From Entamoeba invadens IP1 (taxonomy: Eukaryota; Evosea; Mastigamoebida; Endamoebidae), in NCBI RefSeq assembly GCF_000330505.1, contig NW_004440309.1:76600-140599 (forward strand): a DNA stretch of 64,000 nucleotides, read 5' to 3'. Position numbers and translations under genes: made by a program. Below, one piece after another: positions 21,165 through 30,445 of the stretch; the first letter of the stretch is position 1; each line of letters begins with the position of its first letter. The notes under the pieces are model-generated. The model was not told where the DNA came from, made no database searches, and saw only the letters and a program-made list of their open reading frames with translations.

Positions 21165-21551
21165 ATGTCAATGCGAAGTTTTGAATTCACAGCAAGTGCA
21201 GAGGGTACAAGACAAACAGTTCCAATATCACAAAAAATGTTATTTCAATTACAATCAGTGACAACGAGTGGGAAATGCTCTTTGTACTTTGACAAATTGG
21301 ATGAAGACGATGACGGAGAAGACGAGAAATTTGTCCCGTTTTTGGTGGGGACTTATTTGACACCACAGACCACTTTTTATAATATACCATTTACGTTCAA
21401 CGATGTGGATTTTATTGGTAAAGGAGAGGGCCAAATCACACTTGTGGGGTCTTATATGAAGAATCCGGACTATGTTGACTTTGACAAACTTGATATAATA
21501 GAAGAAGGGTTTCAAATTGCTGAAACACCGAAGAACAAAATGAAGAAATAA
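21165..21551 (+). CDS. Nucleoplasmin-like domain protein
   Basis: A small protein of 128 residues. The core, a run of short beta strands with an acidic loop (D-E-D-D-D-G-E-D-E) followed by VDFIGKGEGQITLVGSYM, resembles the nucleoplasmin-like fold found at the N-terminus of nuclear FKBPs and in histone chaperones, where the FxGxGxVxLxGY strand pair is typical. There is no peptidyl-prolyl isomerase domain. The C-terminus is basic (KNKMKK). A histone-chaperone role is inferred only. The first true ATG is 21165. Its stop is 36 bases from the stop of the oppositely oriented gene at 21588. Confidence 0.55.
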   Translation: MSMRSFEFTASAEGTRQTVPISQKMLFQLQSVTTSGKCSLYFDKLDEDDDGEDEKFVPFLVGTYLTPQTTFYNIPFTFNDVDFIGKGEGQITLVGSYMKNPDYVDFDKLDIIEEGFQIAETPKNKMKK

Positions 21552-21587
21552 CATCGTTACTTATTTGGAGTCGGTATAATTGAAGAG

Positions 21588-22019
21588 TTATTCACTTTTG
21601 GATCTCAAAGCATTGTCGTGTTTTTCGTGTTCTACCTTCTTTTTGTCGAAGTCTTCTTTCTCGTTGTTGTCAACTAACAACAAAGTCACCCCACATATAA
21701 CAACTATCATTCCTAAATACCACTGGAGACGGATTTCTTCGCCTAAAATGTTACCAATTAGACCTGACAAGACAAATCCAGTTAATGTTGAAGTGATTGT
21801 CGCCACTAAAGACGGTAGTTCGCTTAATGCTTTTGCAAAGAAGAACCCTCCACTCGCATTCGAGAGAAACATAAGTATTAAACATAATGCCCTAATGAGA
21901 TACCCAACCCAATTGTGGCTCATTGGGATATTCGGAGATGTTATCCCTTTACTGAAAAATCCTCCCAAACTCCCTGCAAGTCCAGACAATAACGGGTACT
22001 TAAATTCCCAAACCCCCAT
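21588..22019 (-). CDS. TMEM42/EamA-like small membrane protein
   Basis: The 143-residue product is hydrophobic with about four predicted membrane segments: YPLLSGLAGSLGGFFSKG, YLIRALCLILMFLSNASG, a long Leu/Gly/Ile-rich stretch, and LGMIVVICGVTLLLV just before a charged cytosolic tail. The arrangement and length (human TMEM42 has about 159 residues) fit the half-size drug/metabolite-transporter proteins of the EamA clan. Substrate is unknown. The ATG lies at the start of the hydrophobic part. It is arranged tail-to-tail with the nucleoplasmin-like gene and lies downstream of the BAR-SH3 gene on the same strand. Confidence 0.7.
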   Translation of the reverse strand: MGVWEFKYPLLSGLAGSLGGFFSKGITSPNIPMSHNWVGYLIRALCLILMFLSNASGGFFFAKALSELPSLVATITSTLTGFVLSGLIGNILGEEIRLQWYLGMIVVICGVTLLLVDNNEKEDFDKKKVEHEKHDNALRSKSE

Positions 22020-22120
22020 TTATTTACTCAGTTATTTTTTGTTATTTGAATGAACTTCAAATATTTGTGTTCGCCAAAATGAGGCGTTGCTAAAAAATGA
22101 ATTTTAATTAAAAAGGTCAA

Positions 22121-23269
22121 TTAGACTGGAGTTGTGTAGTTATAAGGGAAATACCCTTGTTGTCCATTCAATTCTCCTAACCACCTTCAAGTGAGTTTAT
22201 TATTGAATTAAACGTCTGATTATGTTTTAATTAATATTATTATATTATATTATTAAACAAACCAATCGCCTTCCTTTTTGATCACCTCAATAAGATCGCC
22301 TTCTTTAAATGACAACTCTCCTTGGTCTTGTGCCGTATAGTCATACTCGCACTTGACCTGTTCCTTTTTCGGTCCACGTGTTGGTGGGGGTGGTGGTGCT
22401 CTCTTTCCACTGCTTGTTGACGTTCTTGCCGCACTTGATGGTGTCGAATTTTCAAATTCAGATGGTTCGTATGACCCATCAGCAACGTCGTTGTTCTTTT
22501 TGGAGAATACATTAGCGTCAATAACCATAGAAGCTTCACCCGGTGTGATAATAGGGGTTGGGTCGAGAGCCTGAATTTTGAAATTTGTTGCCGCCTCTGA
22601 TGCCTTTCCCCAGTAGTTATTTAAGTGGTTCAGATAATCAGTATAACTCACGAGTAAAGTCCCAACTATTGGCGAGACTACATCATCTGCAGACGAACTT
22701 AACTTGTCGACATCGGCAATTAATTCATCTCTCAAATAGTTATAGAGGTCACGAGCAACATTGTATTTGTTTTGTGATTCGGCAAGACCCGTTTGCTTTC
22801 CTGGTGGTTTTTTAGAAATAGAAAGAACACTGTCGTGGAATCTGTCCATATCAACACGTCTCGAGTGGCATGTCTCAAACCGTTTTTCAAGTGTTTTGAA
22901 TTGGTCCAAATACGTTTTAAGAGGAACAATGATGTCCTGTTCAAGTCTGTTTTGGTACTCGTTGACACCTTCATCGATTTCTTGGAACGTCGAAATGACA
23001 CTTTCAACATGAGACAATGTATCAGATGTCTGTTCACCTTTAATCGTGTCGCCTAGTGTTGTGAGGACTTCAACCTGCATCAAGTTGGTTGCGTGAAGTG
23101 TCGGTGCCAGCTTCTGAATGACTGCTAAGACGTTCTTAAATTTTTTGTGGGATTCGCCTAATTTAGTCTTGGAGTACTGAACATCAGAGTCAACTGTTTT
23201 CTGTCCGGCGCCGACGTGCGTTTTAACTTGGTAAAACTTCCTGCTTATTGCGTCACCGATACCACTCAT
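22121..23269 (-). CDS. BAR-SH3 membrane-curvature protein (amphiphysin-like, spliced)
   Basis: Exons 22263-23269 and 22121-22184 join across a 78-base intron (22185-22262) with a GTTTGT donor. The 356-residue protein has an N-terminal BAR region (about 1-245, long amphipathic helices), an Ala/Pro-rich linker with APPPPPTRGP, and a C-terminal SH3 domain (ALYDY-like CEYDYTAQ, GELSFKEGDLIEV). The splice produces GDWWLGELNGQQGYFP, the complete SH3 ending; without it the domain is truncated. The acceptor is GAAG and not TAG. Such proteins bend or sense membrane and recruit partners with Pro-rich motifs during endocytosis. GAACTTGAAA lies 10-19 bases upstream of the ATG at 23269. Total coding length 1071 bases is in frame. 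Confidence 0.9.
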
Positions 23270-23278
23270 GTTTCTAGG

Positions 23279-23288
23279 TTTCAAGTTC
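23279..23288 (-). promoter_or_regulatory. GAACTTGAAA motif before the BAR-SH3 gene
   Basis: An exact copy of the 10-base motif lies 9 bases from the start codon on the coding strand. It resembles the Entamoeba GAAC core promoter element; function here is inferred. Confidence 0.5.
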
Positions 23289-26200
23289 TTCGATAACTTT
23301 TTTCTTTAGTTAACATGAATAAAACAGAGTAACATTTACTGGAAATACAGGGATTAATTAATTAATAAATGGAGAAGATAAGATTTGTTTGCCTAATAAG
23401 AAGTAGTCTTTCTAGAATTAATTAAATTTTAACTAAAATAATCAACTACTTCATTATGAAAGAAAGGGATATTAGTATTATTTTATTATAATATTAAATA
23501 AGTGTAATAATTTGAATTAATGGTATTTGAAGCATAAAAGGTAATGTGGTAAAACATCTTTTTAAAGGATTTTTTTTATGTCGTGGAGTACAGTCATTAA
23601 AATATATTACACTTTAATAATGTGAATAAAATTGAAATAGATATGTAATAATATGATTAACTAAATTTTATATTAAAAGTTACCATTATTTTAACGAAAA
23701 TGCACTTTTTCTGTGCTTGTCTCGGTTTCGAAATGTCATGTATCTAAAATGTTTTTATTTTAAAAAAATTAAGTTAATTTATAACTATAACTATAGTTTA
23801 TTATATTTAAAGTGTTATATATTTTTTATAATTTATATTGATATAATAATATACTATTTTAATATATTTTTTAATCAATCAAATTCATCAAACAAAAACA
23901 TATTTTTGTTAATCTTTTATTTACTTCATTTTATAATTATTGTTTTTTTTTGTTATTGAGTTACTAATACTATTACTATACATATCAATTCGAACACAAA
24001 AACTCGAAAATGTAAACACATGATTTTAAGTTACAAGTACACAATAATTATGATTTATTCAAAAATTAGTAAATAATTATTTATTGAATTATATTTTTAA
24101 TATAAATATAATTTAATTTAAAACTATAATTTATAAAATTTGTTTTTTTTGTATTTTTTTTTCATTTTGATAACTGAAAAATAAAAAACAACACTGACTT
24201 TTATATTTAAGTTGTAACAATGACCGTGCTTCATAATTTAAAAACACGTTTTAATAACAATAAAAATATTTTAATATTTTTTATCCTTATGATACTGTTT
24301 TTAAATGTATTTAAAAAATTATTTTTTTCATAAGTCGACAAAGGTCTGATTACAACCTCGATAGAAGACTTTTTGTGGGTATGTAGTTATAATGTAATCA
24401 TACAATCGCGAACCAACAATTTTATTACAAACTACTTAAAATGTAACAAAACAATTTTCATATAAACAACTTAATTGTCATATGAAACTCGGAAGCTATT
24501 TGTACAAACAATAATTTATTTAATTTGTGTTTTTTTTCTTTGATTTTTCAATATGTTTTAATTAAAACACAAACAGTATTATTTATTTTCATCAACATTA
24601 TAAAAATATAAGGTTAAACATTTTTTGATCACAATGAAAAGAAATTAAAACTAATTCAAAATCATCTTGGAACAAGTGAAAGAAATGTCAACTAAAATAA
24701 TTATTTGATAATCAATGAAGATATGAGTCACACATCGAATGCCAAACTTGATTACTACGAATAATTTGAATAGAATAAAAGAGTTGTGAATAACAATAAT
24801 ATCTTGTCAATACATAATAATTATTTTTGTTGTTTTGATCAATATTTTGTTATAAAACTTAAATATTTTTAAAATAACAATATTTGTCAAGAAATAATAA
24901 ATATTAAACAATCACACAAATTGTTAAACAAAACGTAATTAATATTAAACAAAGTAAAACAAAAGTATATTAGTATAATTGTTTAAATTACAAACAGTTT
25001 TTTGGTTTAAAAAACCACTTGTTTGTAAATTATAATAAAAAATAATAATTAAAAAAATTAAATTTTAAAAAACTAATAAAAATATTATATGTGTTTATTT
25101 TATTTTATTCACAACATTTTAATTCTTAAATATATATTTGTCAATTTGTATATTTGAAGTTCAAAACTTAATATTTGTAAAAAAATATTTACAATTTTTG
25201 TCTGTGAATATTTAAACCAACATGACTTATTTAATATCAAAGTCTTGTATTTTATTTTTTATAGTAACTTTGTTGTTTACATTTAATAAATTACAAAAAA
25301 TACCAAACTATATTCCAGTAAATAATTGATTTGCAAATTTATGTTTATTATTCTATTTGAATAAACTAAATTTAACCAAATAAATTATAATTGTGATCTT
25401 AAACTCAAATCACACTTAACCCGACTGACAACTAAAAAATACTTGAACAGATGTTTTTGAATACAAACAACAAAAAAATAAAACATCTTACCAATTTAAA
25501 AAAACAATTATTTAAAAGTTTTTTTTTATGTTTTTTTTAGTATTTTATTGTTGTGTAAATAAACTTTTGCTTTTTAGTCAAGTTGGTGAACAATGTCAGT
25601 TATATTCTTTTTTTTACATTTATTATCAAAAAGTAAGTCGGTTAAAAAATAATAATGCAGTTTAAATAACTAATAATACTGCTTTGTCAAATTATTATCT
25701 CAAAAAAATAAAACATTATATTTGTTTTTAAAAAAATAATTGACTTCTTATTTAACTAAAATCCAAGACAACGAAAGAAACATCGGTGCAAACACATACT
25801 AAGCATTATCAAGACAAAGCGCAGACATACAGAAACAACTTTAATAAACATTCGCAAAGCTTATGACAATAATAAATATCTAAACTTGAATTATTTATTC
25901 CAAAATAAATATGAAAAAAATATCACTGTCGCTTTTTTTTTCTTAATGATAAAAATCGATCAACAAACAAAACATTTCCCAAACACAAATTCATGAAAAA
26001 CAAATCCTATTATTAACTAAAAGAACTTAACATTATAAAAATTTTAAAGAAAAATTCAAAAAACAAATTGATATTAATTCAGTGTGTTGAAAGAAACGAT
26101 AATCCGAAATTAAATTATAAATTACCATTAAAATATCGACAAAGACGGGATTATTGATCCAAACTCTTAACTTGGGACTTATTTGCAAATTTTGGGACAC

Positions 26201-26483
26201 TCTGATTATTTGTCTTTTTTGTGATAATATTTTTTGTTCATGTTAAATACTTGTTAAACGATTCAAATCAAGTACTTGTTTAATTATACTGATGACCCGA
26301 TAGTAGAAGTAAGTTTACTGTATTCTTTGCACAAAACAATGGATTCTATTAATAAACAAATTCAAATCATAAGGTATTTAAGTAATAGTTACAAGTATTA
26401 TTCGTATAGAACAAGATTGATTCTATTAATAGAACCCAGAAAAAAGGAAACCATTCCAAAAATAACATTATTAATTAAACTCA
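23289..26483. other. Gene-free AT-rich DNA
   Basis: More than 3 kb without a coding region that I can support. The 80-codon frame at 23717-23959 is low-complexity Asn/Ile/Tyr/Phe and looks like chance. TACAGTCATT near 23590 resembles a mariner-type end but no partner was found. No RNA gene was recognised. Confidence 0.6.
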
Positions 26484-27611
26484 ATGGTCGACCCATCTGT
26501 CTCTCAAGAAGTGGTAGAGAGTATTTATCGCGCTATTAAACGGGTAGAGGAAACGCCCAATTGTTCACGTGTGAGGGAGTATATTGACTTTGTTTTCAAA
26601 CGGATCGACGAGTTAACGTGGAGCGAGTTTGAGTACCTCATCAATTTGTTATTTATACACGAAAGTTGTCCGGCATTCTCACTGAAATTCCCTAAGATTT
26701 CGGATTCCCAAAGTTACAAAGAGTTTTTTGGTACACTCGGCGACGAGAGCAAAAAGTACTTTGAAAAGAAGATCTCCCTTTTGCCACTATCGACCCCGTT
26801 ATATGTCCTCGACGCGATGCTTTCTGATGAGGAGAAAAGTCCACAGTGGGATGGGTTAATACAAAAAGTTGCTGTCGACACCCTTCCAACTCAGAAGTGT
26901 TATCTATTTATTGACTACTTGGGGAAGTGTCTGAATACCAAAATCGATAAGTTGCCTTCCTCTGTGACGAAAACACAAGAAATCATTGAAAAGAAAATGA
27001 ACCCTAAGGTTGCTATCACCGAAATTTTCAAACAAAATTCGAAGTGTTTAATTGGGATGTTTGCATCAAAAAAGGACACAGAAGACCAAACAACCGAAAT
27101 GCAAATTGAAGGGAAAAGAGAGAGAAAAATTACACTCATCAAAATGGACTTCGAGACCATCGCAAAGGGATTTTCAGACACAACAAGCGACAAAACAAAC
27201 ACCAGAGAGAATCTCGAATACACCGAACATAACGCACAAAAGGGTAGACCTGCAAAAGGAGAGTCAAGATCTTCCCAAAATCGCTTCCGACCATTTTCAA
27301 AAACAGACGTACCTTACTCATCAATTCCTATAGGAACACTTCCTCCTGTAAGAGTACCCGAGTTAACGTCGGGGTTTGAAAATCCGGTACCAAATTATGG
27401 GCGACCTGGAAATAATCCACCATGGATGGGAGACGTCGACGTTACACGATCTATTGGAGTGTACGAAAATCAAAACACTGATGCGTTCAATGCCCGATTC
27501 CAACGAATTCAACACATTATGAAAACAAAGGATGTCACTTTAATGGATATTCCTGCCGATGTTATAGACGTTTCAACTCATCAACCCGACATCTCTGATG
27601 TGTTCAAATGA
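26484..27611 (+). CDS. Protein of unknown function with disordered Pro-rich tail
   Basis: A 375-residue intronless gene that I do not recognise. Residues 1-200 are helical and might form a HEAT-like or similar solenoid (DELTWSEFEYLINLLF, STPLYVLDAMLS). About 200-280 is charged and Thr/Ser/Lys-rich. The C-terminal part is Pro/Gly-rich with PPVRVPELTSGFENP and NPPWMGDVDVTR, then a short helical end. There is no signal peptide or membrane segment. A proteasome-inhibitor-like (PI31) architecture came to mind from the Pro-rich tail but no diagnostic motif is present. The ATG at 26484 is the first in this frame after stops upstream. Confidence 0.75.
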   Translation: MVDPSVSQEVVESIYRAIKRVEETPNCSRVREYIDFVFKRIDELTWSEFEYLINLLFIHESCPAFSLKFPKISDSQSYKEFFGTLGDESKKYFEKKISLLPLSTPLYVLDAMLSDEEKSPQWDGLIQKVAVDTLPTQKCYLFIDYLGKCLNTKIDKLPSSVTKTQEIIEKKMNPKVAITEIFKQNSKCLIGMFASKKDTEDQTTEMQIEGKRERKITLIKMDFETIAKGFSDTTSDKTNTRENLEYTEHNAQKGRPAKGESRSSQNRFRPFSKTDVPYSSIPIGTLPPVRVPELTSGFENPVPNYGRPGNNPPWMGDVDVTRSIGVYENQNTDAFNARFQRIQHIMKTKDVTLMDIPADVIDVSTHQPDISDVFK

Positions 27612-27860
27612 TTGTTTCTTCTGTTCATCTCGTTATAAATTGAATATTTTTTAATGGATTTATTTCTTTGTAATTTGGTCAATTGAAATAATTAAATTAA
27701 AAGAAAAGTTTTAGTTCTTACAATTATACCAAAAACTATTCTAATTAAATTGAGTTTTATAATATAGAAATAATGATAATATATTCTAAATTATTGAAGA
27801 GTTTTGAATAACTATAATTTATCTATTATTTTAATCCTATCTAAAAAAATACTAAAAATA
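27612..27860. other. AT-rich intergenic DNA, left flank of the 27861-27994 MITE
   Basis: No gene is recognised in this stretch. Confidence 0.5.
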
Positions 27861-27994
27861 CAGTCAGGCGTTTCCAAAATATTTATTGCCGAAAATGTGG
27901 TATTATAACGTACGAATTTATAAGAGAAAATGATCATTTTGGTTATATAATGGTGACATGGGTAATTAGGATTGTGATTTTGGAAATTTCTGAA
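27861..27994. mobile_element. Small TA-flanked MITE, copy 2
   Basis: A 134-base copy of the element at 5268-5396, beginning CAGTCAGGCGTTTCCAAAAT, flanked by TA at 27859-27860 and 27995-27996. The middle (ATTGCCGAAAATGTGG onward) is almost identical to copy 1, while the outer ends differ more. Confidence 0.75.
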
Positions 27995-28306
27995 TACAGT
28001 AAACCATAAAGTACTAAAACTTAATTTTTACTAAAATTTGAGGATTGTTTCACTTAAAAAAAATAATTAATCAAATAATTATTTGTAACATTTTAAATTA
28101 AATTTTCTAGTTTCAATATAATAAAAAAAATAATAACTTGATATTACTTGTCTAATAATTGTTAAGATAAGTAATTTTTCTAACAAGGTATTTTAATTAA
28201 TTTTTTCAAACCGATTTTTTTCATTTTTTATTATATAAAAATGTAAAACAAAAGTTTTGTTATACACTTTTGTTATTAAGACACTAATACCAAAGAATAA
28301 TTAATA

Positions 28307-29235
28307 AAGTCAGTCTGGAAACCTTATTTATTCCAAAAACCTTATTTATCGACAAAAATAGGTTATTTTTTTTTGTTATTTGGTTTTGTTTTTCAAAATT
28401 ATTTTTTTTGTTTGAAATCTTTGTTTTTTCAATTCAAACGAACTTAGACAAATTGACAAATTTGATTTTTTACTCAAACATCGCGTATAACACCAGAGAG
28501 TGGTGCCGTTGTTGTAAGCAGCGGTTGGGTGGATTTTTGTGTGTGAGATGACAAATGCAACACGAGAATTCGACAATAATCAACTTGGATTTAATTAAAT
28601 AATTCATAAAAAACAACGAGACAATCATAATCAAAAGAACACCACGCTTGGCAGACTCGAACATCGAATTGTTGTACTGCAGTCGGGTAAAAGTTGTTTA
28701 TAATAAATTGTCTTGGCTGCGTGGACTTCATTTCGCTCTTTGTAAGAGTAGAGTCAGTCTTTTAACGTTATCTGGTGGACAAAAAATACTTTCATTTTTG
28801 TCTAAACATCGGGCATTAGGTAAAGCGTGAAAAAACCGAAACAATTGGGATGGATTTTTGGGACTGTTCCCCGAATTATTCCATTTTTTATGGTCCAAAA
28901 GGCACCAGATAACGTTTGAGACAGACTGTACATTTAATAAGTCGACTCACGCCTTATAGCAAAATTCTTCAAAAATGATCCAAAAAACTTGGTTTGTTTT
29001 GTGTATTTTCCCGTTAATTTGGGGTAATAACACCATTAATATCACCATTTATTGACAAACAGAAAAAATGAAATGATTGGCTAAATGACTTTAACCCCAT
29101 TTATGTTTTTGGTTGTGTTATTGGAAAATAGTTTAAATAATAGTAATATTTATTAAACATCCCAAATTTGCATTTTTTTCAAAGGGAAAAAAATAAATAA
29201 GGTTTTTGGAATAAATAAGGTTTCCAGACTGATTT
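28307..29235. mobile_element. 929-base Tc1/mariner-type element carrying a nested MITE
   Basis: The ends are inverted repeats of about 43 bases with one mismatch (AAGTCAGTCTGGAAACC on the left), flanked by TA at 28305-28306 and 29236-29237. Each TIR contains an internal repeat of ACCTTATTTAT. The interior between about 28470 and 28750 is G+C-richer and has short open frames on the minus strand, one Cys/His-rich, but no transposase that I recognise. A 178-base MITE of a different family is inserted at 28751-28928. Confidence 0.85.
28751..28928. mobile_element. Tc1/mariner-like MITE, copy 2 (nested)
   Basis: A copy of the 3054-3233 element with the same TIRs and interior, flanked by TA at 28749-28750 and 28929-28930. 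It sits inside the larger element 28307-29235 and so must be the younger insertion. Confidence 0.85.
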
Positions 29236-29369
29236 TATTATTAATTTGTTAATGATTTAATTCTAATTTTATTATATTTACACATTCTTAAAGCAAAGGA
29301 AAAGTCGACCAATATGTTGGGCACATCACCAAAGAAACCAGTGATTAAAAACACAAAAAAGCGATAAAA

Positions 29370-30146
29370 TTACTGAAGAGCAGAAACCATTCCCTGAATT
29401 GTTTCCACCATCGTTGCGTATTTTTTTATCTCTGTTTCAAGGATTTTTGCAGCGATATTTTTTTGCCCGACTACTACAAGGCACCCGGTGCGGACTTTTT
29501 GCACGACAAGTCTGTTAGTAGTGAATTCGACGAAAGTCACTATACTATTTCCCATGTTTTTTAGACTCATAATGGAGTCGATTAAAGGGACCATAGTCTT
29601 AATATTTGCAATGATTTCGACTCCTCCGCTTGTACTCTCCGTCTCGCTCCCAGTGACTTTTTCGTGTTCGATGATATCTGCAGACAAAATGCCTTGTTTC
29701 TTCTTGAACTCTGTCAACACGGATTTTATAGCTTTTCGAATGGCGTTAACCAAAAGATTCGAAAAGTTCAGAAAGAGGGATGTCTTCTGCTGTTGTTTGA
29801 ATTCAACCAATTTAGGAGATGTCACGTCTTCTATTTGATAACTCATCATGAACTCTCTTAACACTGCTTCGCTCACAAATTGACCAACTTCCTCTCCATC
29901 ATCTTCATCATAAAAGACATAACATATCAGTCCTGCCTCTGTGTTGTTCGACATAGAAACGGAGATCCCTCCTACGCTAATGAATCGGAGGGACATTCCC
30001 ATCGATGATTGTGCCATCCGCATCATCGCGGAAAATAACTGTGGAATCATCGTGCGGAAATTTTCGATGTTTTCTACCACCTTCGTCCACGTTTTTTCAT
30101 AAAGAAGGGCTCCAGTCTCCGTCAAAATCCGAAGGTTGTACAACAT
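29370..30146 (-). CDS. Unassigned protein, possible longin-like N-terminus
   Basis: A 258-residue intronless protein. The N-terminus (MLYNLRILTETGALLYEKTW) has the pattern of a longin-type first strand and hairpin, and the C-terminal third (SIVTFVEFTTNRLVVQKV...VVVGQKNIAAKIL) has the strand-helix pattern of roadblock or longin folds, so a trafficking or GTPase-scaffold role is imaginable. No diagnostic motif confirms it. There is no signal peptide or membrane anchor. Upstream are three tandem ACTTGAAAA units, the distal one a full GAACTTGAAA at 30175-30184. The gene lies just right of the transposon at 28307-29235, which is close to its 3' end but does not enter it. Confidence 0.75.
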   Translation of the reverse strand: MLYNLRILTETGALLYEKTWTKVVENIENFRTMIPQLFSAMMRMAQSSMGMSLRFISVGGISVSMSNNTEAGLICYVFYDEDDGEEVGQFVSEAVLREFMMSYQIEDVTSPKLVEFKQQQKTSLFLNFSNLLVNAIRKAIKSVLTEFKKKQGILSADIIEHEKVTGSETESTSGGVEIIANIKTMVPLIDSIMSLKNMGNSIVTFVEFTTNRLVVQKVRTGCLVVVGQKNIAAKILETEIKKYATMVETIQGMVSALQ

Positions 30147-30153
30147 CAGATAT

Positions 30154-30184
30154 TTTCAAGTTTTTTTCAAGTTTTTTCAAGTTC
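30154..30184 (-). promoter_or_regulatory. Triple ACTTGAAAA motif before the 30146 start
   Basis: On the coding strand GAACTTGAAAAA is followed by two further ACTTGAAAA copies about 11 bases apart, ending 7 bases before the ATG. The full motif is at 30175-30184. Tandem copies are unusual here. Confidence 0.5.
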
Positions 30185-30445
30185 ATCGAGCAAATGGTAA
30201 AAGTATTTAACGTGCTATTTTAATTTAACAGCACATTAAATTAAGTAGTAAATGAATCAACCATTTTATTGATAAAAATAACTATAATATAGTAATATAT
30301 TCTTTTTTGGTTTCAATACATCATCCCCAGAAATTGTTTTTTTAGTTCGTTAATTACTATCATACAAATAGTTAAAAAAAAAAGTAGTATTATAGCATTT
30401 GTAATCAAATAATCAAAAAGTCGACGCACTTTCAATTCAAAAAAA

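Noticed and set aside
22121..22200. tRNA-like segment with AAGGG/CCCTT stem
   Set aside because: The loop is too short and there is no acceptor stem or standard T-loop. On the minus strand it is the last exon of the BAR-SH3 gene and completes the SH3 domain.
23717..23959. 80-codon open frame
   Set aside because: Low-complexity Ile/Tyr/Phe/Asn composition typical of random AT-rich DNA.
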